A stretch of 34,069 nucleotides of DNA, from positions 1 through 34,069 of the forward strand of contig CACOQT010000011.1 of assembly GCA_902629395.1 (NCBI GenBank). Reading direction: 5' to 3'. Under the pieces are notes generated by a model, which searched no databases, was not told where the DNA came from, and worked only from the letters and a program-made list of their open reading frames with translations. Every line of letters starts with the position of its first letter. Within the stretch, counting starts at the first letter, position 1. The position numbers were made by a program, and so were the translations under genes. Below are positions 17,449 through 29,064 of this stretch, in pieces. The DNA is from an uncultured Prochlorococcus sp. Its GTDB lineage: Bacteria; Cyanobacteriota; Cyanobacteriia; PCC-6307; Cyanobiaceae.

Positions 17449-18632
17449 TGAAAGATTTAGGAAAAAAAATTGACGTTTTAGTCGATGATATCTTGTCTGA
17501 TTTGATTCAATTAAGACGTCATCTTCATGCTCATCCAGAGCTAAGTGGTCAAGAATATCAAACTGCAGCTCTTGTGGCAGGCGAGCTTCGAAAAGCTGGT
17601 TGGGAAGTAAAAGAAGCAGTCGGTAAAACAGGAGTAGTTGCTGAAATGGGAAATAAAAGTGGGCCTGTTGTTGGCTTAAGAGTTGATATGGATGCTTTGC
17701 CAATCGAGGAAAAAACAGGTTTAGATTACTCCTCTTCAATCCAAGGCTTAATGCATGCATGTGGTCACGATCTGCATACTTGCATTGGTTTAGGAGTGGC
17801 AAAAGTGTTAGCAAAAAATAAATTGGAAAGATCCCGAATTCGAATTATTTTTCAACCTGCTGAAGAGATAGCACAAGGAGCTAATTGGATGAAAGCTGAG
17901 AAGGTTCTCGAGGGAGTTCAAGCTCTTTTTGGTGTTCATGTTTATCCAGATTTGCCGGTTGGAAAAATTGGGATAAAAAGTGGTACTTTTACTGCTGCTG
18001 CGGCCGAATTGGAAATTGATATTGTTGGGGATGGCGGTCATGGAGCTAGACCACATGAAGGTGTAGATGCTATCTGGATTGCTGCGAAAGTTATTAGCGG
18101 ACTTCAAGAGGCAATAGGTAGACGTTTAGATGCTCTTAAGCCCGTAGTTATTAGCTTTGGGAAAATCTCAGGAGGGAGTGCTTTTAATGTCATTGCCGAC
18201 AGGGTAAAACTTCTTGGAACAGTCCGTTGTCTGGATACAGACTTATACGAAAAATTGCCAATGTGGATTGAAAAAATAGTCCAAAACATATCCTCTAATT
18301 ATGGAGCCAAGGCTAATGTAAATTTCAAATCAATCGCACCTCCAGTTTATAACGACCCTGAGTTGACAAATTTGCTTTCTAACTGTGCAAAGAATTTTAT
18401 GGATGAAAAAAATATTGTTTATCTAGAGAATCCTTCATTGGGAGCTGAAGATTTTGCTTTCTTATTGCAAGATGTTCCCGGGACAATGTTTCGATTGGGA
18501 GTAGCTGGAGATAAAGGATGTGCTCCATTGCATAGCGGTCATTTTTCTTTGGATGAAAGAAGCCTTGGGTTGGGAATAAAAATTTTGTCACAATCAATAG
18601 TTTTATCCACCGGATCTACTCAAAATATTTAG
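17448..18632 (+). CDS. M20-family amidohydrolase (IAA-amino acid / hippurate hydrolase-like)
   Basis: A 394-residue metal-dependent aminoacyl hydrolase. Family pieces in order are HLHAHPELSGQE, VGLRVDMDALPIEE, HACGHDLHT (Cys105, His107 as metal ligands), IIFQPAEEIAQGA (catalytic Glu and metal Glu), FGVHVYPDLPVG, GGHGARPHEGVDA in the lid domain, and NPSLGAEDFAFLL near the end. It belongs to the bacterial AmhX/HipO/IAA-amino acid hydrolase group, which cleaves N-acyl or N-aminoacyl amides. The natural substrate is not evident. It is coupled to the upstream TPR gene and followed after seven bases by a small membrane protein. Confidence 0.9.
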   Translation: MKDLGKKIDVLVDDILSDLIQLRRHLHAHPELSGQEYQTAALVAGELRKAGWEVKEAVGKTGVVAEMGNKSGPVVGLRVDMDALPIEEKTGLDYSSSIQGLMHACGHDLHTCIGLGVAKVLAKNKLERSRIRIIFQPAEEIAQGANWMKAEKVLEGVQALFGVHVYPDLPVGKIGIKSGTFTAAAAELEIDIVGDGGHGARPHEGVDAIWIAAKVISGLQEAIGRRLDALKPVVISFGKISGGSAFNVIADRVKLLGTVRCLDTDLYEKLPMWIEKIVQNISSNYGAKANVNFKSIAPPVYNDPELTNLLSNCAKNFMDEKNIVYLENPSLGAEDFAFLLQDVPGTMFRLGVAGDKGCAPLHSGHFSLDERSLGLGIKILSQSIVLSTGSTQNI

Positions 18633-18639
18633 CTTTTTC

Positions 18640-18861
18640 ATGTATAGATTGGGTAACCCATTAATTTCAATTTCAGCACCTTTGCTGATTTTATTAGCAA
18701 TTACTGGGATTTTACATAGAGAGGGCAAAGATAAAATTCAAGCAATACCCGCTCTGGTAGTTGGCAGTGGATTAGTTTTAACTGGAGCCGTAAGAAGATT
18801 TAAAAGAAGACGAATGTTGTTTATGGAGATAAAAAAAAATGTTAATGATCAAATTTTTTAA
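18640..18861 (+). CDS. Small two-helix membrane protein, conserved in marine cyanobacteria
   Basis: A 73-residue protein with two hydrophobic stretches: ISISAPLLILLAITGIL (about 10-26) and AIPALVVGSGLVLTGAV (about 35-51). A strongly basic cytoplasmic stretch RRFKRRRM and a short tail follow. The pattern resembles the small DUF3188-type proteins of Prochlorococcus and Synechococcus, but I cannot confirm the family without a search. It begins seven bases after the M20 hydrolase and probably ends that operon, just before the thiamine riboswitch. Confidence 0.7.
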   Translation: MYRLGNPLISISAPLLILLAITGILHREGKDKIQAIPALVVGSGLVLTGAVRRFKRRRMLFMEIKKNVNDQIF

Positions 18862-18924
18862 ACGTAAATTTTTATCTATAAAAACTTTAGGGTTTGGTTT
18901 GGAATTTCGAGCTAATTTGTTTAC

Positions 18925-19013
18925 ATCACTAGGGGTGCCATATTGCTTAGCTATATGGCTGAGATCACACCCTCTGAACCTGATCTGGTTTGTACCAGCG
19001 TAGGAAAAGTGAA
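18925..19013 (+). promoter_or_regulatory. TPP riboswitch (THI element) upstream of thiC
   Basis: The conserved thi-box appears in full: AGGGGTGCC at 18931-18939, a P3-type hairpin CCATAT/ATATGG, GGCTGAGATCACACCC, then GAACCTGATCTGGTTTGTAC and CAGCGTAGGAAA. P1 closes with TCACT (18926-18930) and AGTGA (19008-19012). This aptamer binds thiamine pyrophosphate and normally shuts down thiamine synthesis genes. The 3' side has GTGAT at 19019-19023, which could pair instead with ATCAC of the P1 5' strand. No clear intrinsic terminator hairpin is seen before the thiC ATG at 19067, so control of translation or RNA stability is likely. Confidence 0.95.
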
Positions 19014-19063
19014 ATCTTGTGATCTTTGCATATCGTGCCCTTTTTTATTCAATAGCTTTTTAG

Positions 19064-20467
<1,404 letters not shown>

Positions 20468-20519
20468 TCCTTTGTCTAACTGCTGTTGTATGGATAAACC
20501 TATGGTTACACTGTTTAAC

Positions 20520-22532
20520 TTATTTATTCAGTAGATTTCTAGATTTCTCTAGAACATTTTCAACTGTAAATCCAAATTTCTCCATACATAATCCCCCTGG
20601 AGCAGAAGCTCCAAAGCTACTCATAGTTACACTGTCTCCATCAAGACCAATATATTTGTGCCATCCGAAGCTCTCTGCTGCTTCAACTACAAGGCGTTTT
20701 CTTGTACTGGAAGGTAATACTTTCTCTTTGTAACTTTCACTTTGTTCTTCAAAAAGTTCAACACATGGCATAGAGACTACACGCACTTTGATTCCTTCTT
20801 TAGTTAATTCTTTGGCTGCTTTCACACATAAATCGAGTTCAGTTCCAGTTCCAATAAGTATTAGTTCAGGAGTGCCATCGCACTCCTCAAGTATGTATCC
20901 ACCATTGGCAACTTGATCTACTGATGAATTTTTTTGATTGACCATACCCTGCCTGCTGAGGCATAAGGAACTAGGCCTTTTACGATTTTTAATAGCAACT
21001 TTATAAGCACCACTCGTTTCATTGCCATCACCTGGCCGGAAAACCAACATGTTTGGCATTGCTCTCAATGACGGGATAGTTTCTATTGGTTGATGTGTTG
21101 GGCCATCTTCACCAACACCTATTGAATCATGCGTTAAAACATAAATAACTCCAAGCTCACTAAGAGCGGAAAGACGCATCGATCCTCTCATGTAGTCTGC
21201 AAATACTAAGAAGGTTCCGCCATAAGGAATTAAACCACTGTCGTGATAAGCAATACCATTCAATATGGCCGCCATTGCATGCTCTCTAACCCCAAAATGT
21301 AGGTAACGTTTTTCTGGACTGTCATGTTGGAAAGATCCAGTCTCACCTTTAATATCTGTGTAATTTGAATGAGTTAAATCAGCAGAGCCTCCAATAAGCT
21401 CAGGAATATTTGGACCTAGAGCACCTAGACATATTTGTGAATGCTTTCTAGTAGCGACACCTTTATCATCTTCTGAATAAGTCGGTAAATCTTTATCCCA
21501 GCCATCAGGTAGCTCACCTCTCAACATCCTCTCCAGTTGAGAGGCTTCATTAGGATATTTTTCTTTGTAAGAAGCAAGAGTTTTATTCCACTGTTCTTCG
21601 AGTTGAGCCCCTTTTGTAATGGCTTGACGATATTGATCGTAAGCATCTTGAGGAACTTCGAAAGGTTTATAAGACCAACCTAATTGTTTTCTTGTAAGTT
21701 CCGCTTCTTCCTCACCTAAAGGAGCACCGTGAATGCCCGCGGTGTCACTTTTATTGGGTGAACCGTAGCCAATAGTTGTAGTTACTTTAATAATTGATGG
21801 CTTGTCAGTGACGGCTTTAGCATTCTCTATTGCTTTTGATATGCCTTCTACGTCTGTATTGCCTTCAGGAATTTCTTGAACATGCCATCCATATGCTTCA
21901 TATCTTTTTAAAACATCTTCCGTAAATGAAACATCTGTTCTTCCATCAATAGTGATGTGATTATCATCGTAGAGGGCTATTAATTTGCCAAGTTTTAAAT
22001 GCCCAGCAAGAGAGCAGGCTTCTGAAGAAATACCCTCCTGATTGCATCCATCTCCCATAATTACATAGGTGTAATGGTCTACAACTGTAGTGTCAGGCTT
22101 ATTGAATTTTGCAGCTAGATGAGCTTCTGCAATGGCTAGGCCAACTGCATTTGAAATTCCTGCTCCCAAAGGGCCCGCAGTTACCTCCACACCTGGAGTT
22201 TCAAAGGTTTCAGGATGTCCTGGCGTTTTGGCGCCCCATTGTCGAAATTCCTTTATGTCTTCAATGGTTACAGAGTCGTAGCCAGTCAAATGGAGGAGAG
22301 CATACAAAAGCATGCATCCATGTCCTGCTGAAAGAACGAATCTATCTCGATTAAACCATTTTGGGTTTTTGGGGTTATGTCGTAAGTGCTTGTCCCATAA
22401 GGCATAACCCATCGGGGCACAACCCATAGGGAGACCTGGATGACCACTTTTGGATTTATTAATTGCATCGACAGCAAGCATCCTGATGCTGTTAATGCAA
22501 AGTGTGTCTAGGGAAGTAGTCAAGGCAACCAT
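20520..22532 (-). CDS. tkt: Transketolase
   Basis: Transketolase moves two-carbon units between sugar phosphates in the Calvin-Benson and pentose phosphate pathways, using thiamine diphosphate. It has 670 residues. Blocks include [40 protein letters not shown], the ThDP/Mg motif [23 protein letters not shown], and [20 protein letters not shown] with the catalytic Glu. [19 protein letters not shown] is also present. Its neighbour thiC, convergent and 52 bases away, makes the cofactor precursor; this is a positional curiosity, not an operon. fabF lies upstream on the same strand with a 56-base gap. Confidence 0.97.
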   Translation of the reverse strand: MVALTTSLDTLCINSIRMLAVDAINKSKSGHPGLPMGCAPMGYALWDKHLRHNPKNPKWFNRDRFVLSAGHGCMLLYALLHLTGYDSVTIEDIKEFRQWGAKTPGHPETFETPGVEVTAGPLGAGISNAVGLAIAEAHLAAKFNKPDTTVVDHYTYVIMGDGCNQEGISSEACSLAGHLKLGKLIALYDDNHITIDGRTDVSFTEDVLKRYEAYGWHVQEIPEGNTDVEGISKAIENAKAVTDKPSIIKVTTTIGYGSPNKSDTAGIHGAPLGEEEAELTRKQLGWSYKPFEVPQDAYDQYRQAITKGAQLEEQWNKTLASYKEKYPNEASQLERMLRGELPDGWDKDLPTYSEDDKGVATRKHSQICLGALGPNIPELIGGSADLTHSNYTDIKGETGSFQHDSPEKRYLHFGVREHAMAAILNGIAYHDSGLIPYGGTFLVFADYMRGSMRLSALSELGVIYVLTHDSIGVGEDGPTHQPIETIPSLRAMPNMLVFRPGDGNETSGAYKVAIKNRKRPSSLCLSRQGMVNQKNSSVDQVANGGYILEECDGTPELILIGTGTELDLCVKAAKELTKEGIKVRVVSMPCVELFEEQSESYKEKVLPSSTRKRLVVEAAESFGWHKYIGLDGDSVTMSSFGASAPGGLCMEKFGFTVENVLEKSRNLLNK

Positions 22533-22588
22533 TTTTAATTAGTGAGTGATGAAAAGGAATTTTAGTGGAAAGTGAAAAATGAAATTGA

Positions 22589-23833
22589 TTAGATCATTTG
22601 TCGAAAAGCCAGACATACATTGTGACCGCCAAACCCGAATGAGTTAGATAGTACGATGCCTAATTTTTTCTCTCTTGCTTTGTTAGGTACATAATCAAGA
22701 TCACAATTTGGGTCCGGATTTGAGTAGTTGATTGTTGGCGGAATTATTTCATGTTTTATTGCCAGTACACAAGCAACAGCTTCAATCCCACCAGAACCTC
22801 CTAATAGATGTCCTGTCATTGATTTGGTTGAGCTTGTTGGAACTTGATACGCATGATTTCCTAAAGCAGTTTTTATGGCAGATGTCTCATTACTATCATT
22901 TGCTGGTGTGCTGGTTCCGTGAGCATTGATGTAATCAACTTCTTCTGGATTAATTTTTCCATCATTTAAAGCGAGTTTCATAGCTTTTGCACCACCAACT
23001 CCTCCTGGAGTAGGAGAGGTAATGTGATGGGCATCACATGTTGTGCCGTAACCAATTATTTCTGCAAGGATAGTTGCATCTCTTTTTTGTGCATGTTCAA
23101 GAGTTTCTAAAATCAATACTCCCGCACCCTCTCCAATTACGAATCCATCTCTTTGAGAATCAAACGGCCTGCTTGCTGTAAATGGATCATCATTCCTGAA
23201 AGACAGAGCTTTGGCACTTGCAAACCCTGCCACACCTAAAGGAGTGATACTTGCTTCAGCTCCACCACAGACCATTGCATCTGCTTTTCCTAATTGAAGT
23301 AGTCTAAACGCATCTCCAATTGCATTTGATCCTGCTGCACATGCAGTTGAAACTGCTGAGCTAGGCCCTCTGGCCCCAAGTGCAATTGCCGCGAGCCCTG
23401 TTGCCATGTTGGGAATCATCATGGGAACGGTGAAAGGACTAACACGACTAGCTCCTTTGTTGTCTAAGACATGAGCTTGGGTTTCCATCGTCAGTAATCC
23501 GCCAACTCCAGAACCAATGATCACTCCAACTTTCTCAGAGTTTGAATCATCTATGAGAAGTCCTGAATTTTTCAGAGCTTCTTTTGCTGCAATAACTCCA
23601 AATTTTGAGAATCGGTCCCATCTTTTGGATTCTTTTGGCTCTAGTTTGCCAGTCGGGTCAAAACTTTTTACCTCTGCTGCGAATCTGCATGCATGTGATG
23701 CGGCATCAAAGAGTGTTATTTGATCTACCCCATTTTGCCCGGATTGCAGCCCTTGGAGGTAACTTTCAAGATCGTTGCCAATTGGAGTAATGGCACCTAG
23801 ACCTGTAATAACAACTCGATGGAGTTTCTCCAT
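22589..23833 (-). CDS. fabF: 3-oxoacyl-[acyl-carrier-protein] synthase II (KAS II)
   Basis: FabF condenses malonyl-ACP with acyl-ACP in fatty acid elongation. It has 414 residues from the second of two adjacent ATGs (the first is at 23836). The nucleophile Cys is in SSAVSTACAAGSNAIG (about residue 165). The two catalytic histidines are in YINAHGTSTPANDSNE and SMTGHLLGGSGG, and NSFGFGGHN is the C-terminal signature. It starts 9 bases after the acpP stop, so acpP-fabF form a co-transcribed pair in which FabF's carrier substrate is made by the neighbouring gene. Confidence 0.97.
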   Translation of the reverse strand: MEKLHRVVITGLGAITPIGNDLESYLQGLQSGQNGVDQITLFDAASHACRFAAEVKSFDPTGKLEPKESKRWDRFSKFGVIAAKEALKNSGLLIDDSNSEKVGVIIGSGVGGLLTMETQAHVLDNKGASRVSPFTVPMMIPNMATGLAAIALGARGPSSAVSTACAAGSNAIGDAFRLLQLGKADAMVCGGAEASITPLGVAGFASAKALSFRNDDPFTASRPFDSQRDGFVIGEGAGVLILETLEHAQKRDATILAEIIGYGTTCDAHHITSPTPGGVGGAKAMKLALNDGKINPEEVDYINAHGTSTPANDSNETSAIKTALGNHAYQVPTSSTKSMTGHLLGGSGGIEAVACVLAIKHEIIPPTINYSNPDPNCDLDYVPNKAREKKLGIVLSNSFGFGGHNVCLAFRQMI

Positions 23834-23842
23834 CATCTGACC

Positions 23843-24085
23843 TCAGGACTGTTTTTCTTCGATGTATTTGACTGCATCCCCGACTGTGGCAATGCTTTCT
23901 GCAGCCTCGTCAGGGATCTCGATGTCAAATGCCTCCTCAAGAGCCATTACTAATTCAACGGTGTCGAGAGAGTCCGCACCGAGATCGTTTTGGAAGTTTG
24001 AATCCGGTTTTACTTCACCGGCTTCAACACTCAGTTGTTCTGCGACGATAGAACGAACTTTTTCAAGGATTGCTTCCTGGGACAT
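23843..24085 (-). CDS. acpP: Acyl carrier protein
   Basis: ACP carries growing acyl chains on a 4'-phosphopantetheine arm. It is 80 residues, small and acidic. The prosthetic-group Ser39 is in the canonical [18 protein letters not shown] motif, and helix III contains [19 protein letters not shown]. It is the first gene of the acpP-fabF unit and divergent from psaC; the promoters of both lie in the ~195 bases between them. Confidence 0.98.
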   Translation of the reverse strand: MSQEAILEKVRSIVAEQLSVEAGEVKPDSNFQNDLGADSLDTVELVMALEEAFDIEIPDEAAESIATVGDAVKYIEEKQS

Positions 24086-24248
24086 AACCTGCTTAGACCT
24101 GACTTCTAATCCTACGGGTTAGAGTGGCTACTTCGAAAAACCTTTTTGCTTTAGAAACAACCTTAGTTGACAGATAGTAATAAATGCTCTGTTACCAAAA
24201 GTATCAGAACTGATCAAAAGCCACAGTTTACCCAGAAGGACAGTATAA

Positions 24249-24527
<279 letters not shown>

Positions 24528-24591
24528 CGATTAGTAATTGTCTAAACGAGAGTATGTTTCACGTAAATATTATTGATGAGAACTAAAACAT

Positions 24592-26496
24592 ATGTGTGGA
24601 ATATTTGCTGTTATTGGTTCTAGAGAAGTTTCATCTTTGCTTTTAGATGGATTGAGAAAACTTGAGTACCGCGGATATGACTCAGCTGGAGTGGCGACAA
24701 TCGATACCTCGGAGAACAATCAAAAAGGAAAAATAAATGTTACCAAAGCTAAAGGAAAGCTTATTAATCTCTCAAATTTGATTAAAAAAGACCCTCCGAA
24801 AGGTCAAGTTGGCATTGCCCATACCAGATGGGCTACACATGGTAAACCTAACGAAAGGAATGCACATCCACATCTTGATCCATCAGGGGAAATTGCAGTC
24901 GTGCAAAATGGGATCATTGAAAACTACAGAGAGTTGTCTCATAGCCTTAGCCTTAAAGGAATTGAATTGACTTCGGAAACTGATGCTGAAGTAATTCCGC
25001 ATTTGATCGGGCTAGAAATAGAAGATGCTTTGGCAAATGGACTTCCCTGCGATGAACAAACATTATTAATGTCCGTTCAAAAAGTTCTGAATGTATTAAA
25101 GGGGACTTATGCCATTTCAGTTCTTTGGTCAAAGTCACCTAATGCTCTAATAGTGGCAAAGTCACAGGCTCCATTAGTTCTTGGCTTTGGAGAAGGTGAA
25201 TTTTTTTGTGCAAGTGATATACCAGCATTAGAGGGGTTTACTCGTACATTTTTACCTTTAAGGGATCATGAAATTGCACTTCTAACACCATTAGGAATTG
25301 AACTTTATGATGATGATGGAAATAGGCAGCACAGATCACCATCGCTTTTAAAGGGCAAGGAACTTTTTGCCGATAAGAGAAATTTCCGTCATTTTATGCT
25401 TAAAGAAATTTATGAGCAGCCAGAGACAGCTCAATTATGGATAGATAGATTTTTGCCCATAGATATCCACTCGGGAAGTCCATTTGCTTTAAAGATATCT
25501 AAATCTATCCTTCAAAACATAGAACAAATACAAATACTTGCTTGTGGAACAAGTAGACATGCAGGAATGGTAGGTGCTTATTTGATGGAACAATTTGCAG
25601 GTATTCCTACAAAGGTATATTTCGCTAGTGAATTTCGGTACGCCCCTCCTCCACTATCCCCCAATACTTTAACCATAGGAGTAAGTCAATCTGGTGAAAC
25701 GGCAGATACTTTAGCTGCGTTAAGGATGGAGAGGAATAGAAGAGACTCAACTAAAGACCCAAATTTTTCTTTTCATCATTTAGGAATTACCAACAGAGTT
25801 GATAGCTCATTAGGTCGTGAACTCGACCATATCATTGATATTGGATCAGGAATCGAAGTAGGTGTTGCAGCCACTAAAACATTTCTTGGGCAAATGTTGT
25901 CCTTTTATGGATTGACACTTTTATTTGCTTCTTACAGAAAAAAAAGAACCACCAAAGAGATTTTTGAACTTTCTAATGATTTGAGATTGATTCCCAAACA
26001 ATTAGCTGAGCTTATAAAAAAACATGACTCTCTCTCTCAGGAAATAGCACATTTGTTTGTTGAAACAAAGGATGTAATTTTCTTAGGTAGAGGAATAAAT
26101 TATCCAATTGCTCTTGAAGGTGCTCTGAAACTAAAGGAAATAAGTTACATACATGCCCAAGGTTATCCAGCTGGGGAACTCAAACACGGTCCCATAGCAC
26201 TTTTAGATCAGCATGTTCCAGTGGTATCCATCGCTGTACCAGGAATCGTTTATGACAAAGTTATCAGTAATTCCCAAGAGGCTAAGGCGAGGGATGCACG
26301 TTTAATTGGGGTGTCGACATCTGGACCTGAATCAGAAATGTTCGATGAGTTGTTTTCTATCCCTAAAGTTAGTGAATGGGTAAGTCCTTTATTGACTGTT
26401 GTACCATTACAGTTATTTAGCTACCACATATCAGCCCATAAAGGTTTAGACGTTGATCAGCCTAGAAATTTAGCAAAGAGTGTAACTGTAGAATAA
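24592..26496 (+). CDS. glmS: Glutamine-fructose-6-phosphate aminotransferase (isomerizing)
   Basis: GlmS makes glucosamine-6-phosphate, the entry to peptidoglycan and amino-sugar synthesis. It has 634 residues. The N-terminal glutaminase starts MCGIFAVIGS with the nucleophilic Cys after Met, followed by KLEYRGYDSAGVAT and GIAHTRWATHGKPNERNAHPH. Two SIS domains follow, with ILACGTSRHAGMVGAYL, IGVSQSGETADTLAAL and FLGRGINYPIALEGALKLKE. The C-terminus DQPRNLAKSVTVE is canonical. No glmS ribozyme is seen upstream in the 64-base gap after psaC. The 275-base space after the gene is AT-rich and shows no gene. Confidence 0.97.
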   Translation: MCGIFAVIGSREVSSLLLDGLRKLEYRGYDSAGVATIDTSENNQKGKINVTKAKGKLINLSNLIKKDPPKGQVGIAHTRWATHGKPNERNAHPHLDPSGEIAVVQNGIIENYRELSHSLSLKGIELTSETDAEVIPHLIGLEIEDALANGLPCDEQTLLMSVQKVLNVLKGTYAISVLWSKSPNALIVAKSQAPLVLGFGEGEFFCASDIPALEGFTRTFLPLRDHEIALLTPLGIELYDDDGNRQHRSPSLLKGKELFADKRNFRHFMLKEIYEQPETAQLWIDRFLPIDIHSGSPFALKISKSILQNIEQIQILACGTSRHAGMVGAYLMEQFAGIPTKVYFASEFRYAPPPLSPNTLTIGVSQSGETADTLAALRMERNRRDSTKDPNFSFHHLGITNRVDSSLGRELDHIIDIGSGIEVGVAATKTFLGQMLSFYGLTLLFASYRKKRTTKEIFELSNDLRLIPKQLAELIKKHDSLSQEIAHLFVETKDVIFLGRGINYPIALEGALKLKEISYIHAQGYPAGELKHGPIALLDQHVPVVSIAVPGIVYDKVISNSQEAKARDARLIGVSTSGPESEMFDELFSIPKVSEWVSPLLTVVPLQLFSYHISAHKGLDVDQPRNLAKSVTVE

Positions 26497-26771
26497 CTTT
26501 TTAATTGTTCTTGATCTTCTTCGTTATTAATAGCCATAACTTATTTATTAAGCGATATAAAAAGTTAGGCAATAATTTATTATTTGAAAAACCTTTATTT
26601 AAATTATATTCAGTAAAAAATATATAATTCGATATGTATTTATTAGTTTTGCAAGCTAAATTAACTACACATGAAGGTTTATGATTAGATGAAATTACAC
26701 TTCAAAAAAAGGTAAAATTTCACTCATAATCTTATTATTTAAATAAGTATTATTCTACATATCTGATAATA

Positions 26772-28223
26772 TTATCTTTTGATTCTTCCATAAGAATCTT
26801 CAAAACGAATGATATCCTCCTCATCTAGGTAAGTTCCACTTTGCACTTCAATAAGTTCAAGTTTCATTTTTCCTGGATTACTTAATCTATGCTTACAACC
26901 TAAAGGGATAAATGTGCTTTCATTCTCACTTAAAAGTTGTTTTTCCCCATTTTTTTCAATCAAGGCTGTTCCGCTAACTACAACCCAATGTTCAGCTCTA
27001 TGATGATGCATTTGTAGAGAAAGAGAAGCGTTAGGTTTAACCTCTATCAGCTTCACCAGCCATCTATTACCCTCAACTATTGTCGTGTAATTACCCCAAG
27101 GTCTAAAAATTTTTCTATGAGTTGTAACTTCAGGAAAGTCTTTCGAACTCAGACTCTTGATTATTTTCCCAATGTTTTGGGATTGATCTTGACTGGCTAC
27201 TAATATTGCATCATTAGTATCTACAACAATTAGATTTTCTAATCCTATCCCTAAAATAAGACGTTGATCACTTTTGAAGTAACACTTTTTACTTTCCTCA
27301 GCTATTACTCTTCCATCTATATAGTTTCCATCATTATTTTTTTGACTGATATCCCACAAAGATTTCCAGCTCCCAATGTCACTCCAGCCAACATTTAGTG
27401 GGAGTACGGTACCTAATTTTGTTTTTTCCATTACTGCAATATCCAAAGATATTTTTGGACATTTTTTGAATGATTTCTCTTCCAACCTGAGAAAATCAAG
27501 ATCTTCTATATCTTTCTCAATTGCAATTTTGCTGTATTTGATTATTTCTGGAGAGAATTTTTCTAGTTCACTTATTATTGAACTTGCCTTAAAAAGAAAC
27601 ATGCCACTATTCCAAGTATATCGAGAATCTTTGATTAACTTTTCAGCGATATCTATGTGAGGTTTTTCTATAAATTTATTAATTTCTAAACCAACTATTT
27701 GATCTTTTTTATCAGGTATTTCTTTTGCTTCAATATAACCATAACCAGTTTCTGCAGAAGTTGGAACAATCCCAAAAGTTACTAGCCTCCCCTGGTTTGC
27801 ATATGTTTTTGCTGCTTGAATTACTTTTTGAAACTCAACGATATTTTCTATTAAGTGATCTGCTGCCAAAATTAACAGCAAAGGATCTTTACCCGAAGAA
27901 ATTGCATGAAGAGCGGCAACTGCAATTGCAGGAGCAGTATTACGTCCAATAGGTTCGAGAATAATTGCTTTAGGATCAGTGTTTATCTCTCTAAATTGTT
28001 CAGCAACTATAAATCTATGATCCTCATTACAGATCAATATTGGAGTATCAAGTCCCTCTAAACCTAATAGCTTTTCATAAGTTTTCTGTAGAAGAGTTTT
28101 GTTTGTTCGTGAATCTAATGCCAGAAATTGTTTTGGATAGCTCTCTCTAGATAGCGGCCATAGCCTTGTCCCTGAACCACCACTAAGAATTACAGGAATT
28201 ATCGAATTATTAGTTATTTGCAT
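26772..28223 (-). CDS. manC: Mannose-1-phosphate guanylyltransferase / mannose-6-phosphate isomerase
   Basis: A 483-residue bifunctional enzyme for GDP-mannose supply. The N-terminal nucleotidyltransferase has PVILSGGSGTRLWPLSRESY and PKQFLAL, IILEPIGRNTAPAIAVAAL, LAADHLI, FIEKPHIDIAE and YTWNSGMFLF. The C-terminal type II phosphomannose isomerase cupin has FRPWGNYTTIVEG, SLQMHHHRAEHWVVVSGTA with metal-binding histidines, and FIPLGCKHRLSNPG. GDP-mannose feeds surface polysaccharide, GDP-fucose or lipopolysaccharide synthesis, but no glycosyltransferase cluster is next to it. The gene is convergent with glmS and precedes no clear operon partner. Confidence 0.94.
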   Translation of the reverse strand: MQITNNSIIPVILSGGSGTRLWPLSRESYPKQFLALDSRTNKTLLQKTYEKLLGLEGLDTPILICNEDHRFIVAEQFREINTDPKAIILEPIGRNTAPAIAVAALHAISSGKDPLLLILAADHLIENIVEFQKVIQAAKTYANQGRLVTFGIVPTSAETGYGYIEAKEIPDKKDQIVGLEINKFIEKPHIDIAEKLIKDSRYTWNSGMFLFKASSIISELEKFSPEIIKYSKIAIEKDIEDLDFLRLEEKSFKKCPKISLDIAVMEKTKLGTVLPLNVGWSDIGSWKSLWDISQKNNDGNYIDGRVIAEESKKCYFKSDQRLILGIGLENLIVVDTNDAILVASQDQSQNIGKIIKSLSSKDFPEVTTHRKIFRPWGNYTTIVEGNRWLVKLIEVKPNASLSLQMHHHRAEHWVVVSGTALIEKNGEKQLLSENESTFIPLGCKHRLSNPGKMKLELIEVQSGTYLDEEDIIRFEDSYGRIKR

Positions 28224-28275
28224 AAAGAACTCGCCAATGCAATTTTTAAGTGCTGATTGAAAACTTTATTGATTA

Positions 28276-28806
28276 TTAGAGTTCCAATAAACCTGGGGGT
28301 GGATTGATTAGCAGCCATTTTTCTTTAATTTCTATTTCTGGCACAATTTCTTTAACAAAAGGTACCAAAACTTTTTTACCTTCTATTAACTCTATCTCTA
28401 AAAGGTCGTTCCCTCCATTAATTAAGTCAGTTACATAACCAATGAGAGTCTTTTCTGGACCTCTTCTTGCTTCTAAACCAATTAAATCAAAATAATGGTA
28501 CTCACCTTCTTTTAGCTCTGGTCTGCTATCAAAGGGAATTACTAATTTCCAACCAACAATTTCTTCAGCAGAACTTCTATTTGATACTCCTTCAAAAGAA
28601 AGGACATAGATTGATTTACCTGGGATAAGGGTACCTTTCTTTAATTTGATTTCAGTAGGCAATTCATTAGCTTTCTGAATCCATCTTGTTCCTGGTTTTG
28701 TAAATCTCTCAGGAAATTCGCTATTAGGCTTAATTCGAAGATCTCCCCGCAAACCCTGGGGAGCAACAATTTCACCAATTGACATCCATTTATCTTTTTC
28801 GATCAT
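28276..28806 (-). CDS. rimM: 16S rRNA processing protein RimM
   Basis: RimM helps mature the 30S head by binding S19 and the nearby 16S rRNA. It has 176 residues. The N-terminal domain shows SIGEIVAPQGLRGDLRIKPN and FPERFTKPGTRWI. The C-terminal PRC-barrel follows, with EGEYHYFDLIGLEARRGPEK, VLVPFVKEIVPEIEI and the end LLINPPPGLLEL, all typical. It is divergent from ndhS by 47 bases. manC lies 52 bases downstream on the same strand, so the two may share a transcript. Confidence 0.95.
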   Translation of the reverse strand: MIEKDKWMSIGEIVAPQGLRGDLRIKPNSEFPERFTKPGTRWIQKANELPTEIKLKKGTLIPGKSIYVLSFEGVSNRSSAEEIVGWKLVIPFDSRPELKEGEYHYFDLIGLEARRGPEKTLIGYVTDLINGGNDLLEIELIEGKKVLVPFVKEIVPEIEIKEKWLLINPPPGLLEL

Positions 28807-28853
28807 TTTTATGGGTAGAATTTTTTCGTCAGTTTATTTGAATATGTTTAATT

Positions 28854-29039
28854 ATGAATGATTCAAAAGATCCTATTCTTCCTGGTACAACTGTGATTGT
28901 TAATAATCAAGAGTCAATTTACAATGGTTATGAAGGCTTTGTACAAAGAATAAGTGGTGATCGAGCGGCAGTTCTTTTTGAAGGAGGGAATTGGGATAAA
29001 TTATTAACACTACCTTTGAAAGATCTCGTAAAAAGCTGA
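28854..29039 (+). CDS. ndhS: NDH-1 complex subunit NdhS
   Basis: NdhS is the small SH3-like subunit of cyanobacterial and plastid NDH-1 that forms part of the ferredoxin-binding site for cyclic electron flow. It has only 61 residues here. Key features are LPGTTVIVNNQESIYNGYEG, GFVQRISGDRAAVLFEGGNW and DKLLTLPLKDL, where the AVLFEGGNWDK run is diagnostic. The C-terminal tail present in some homologues is short. The gene is close to rimM (divergent) and convergent with rnc, 25 bases away. Confidence 0.9.
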   Translation: MNDSKDPILPGTTVIVNNQESIYNGYEGFVQRISGDRAAVLFEGGNWDKLLTLPLKDLVKS

Positions 29040-29064
29040 ATACTCATTTATCGTAAAAAAATAA

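Noticed and set aside
24528-24591. glmS ribozyme upstream of glmS
   Set aside because: The gap is only 64 bases and shows no ribozyme core.
26497-26771. Gene or terminator in the glmS-manC space
   Set aside because: Only very short frames and a weak 7-base-pair stem with a 20-base loop (TGAAATT/AATTTCA) are present.
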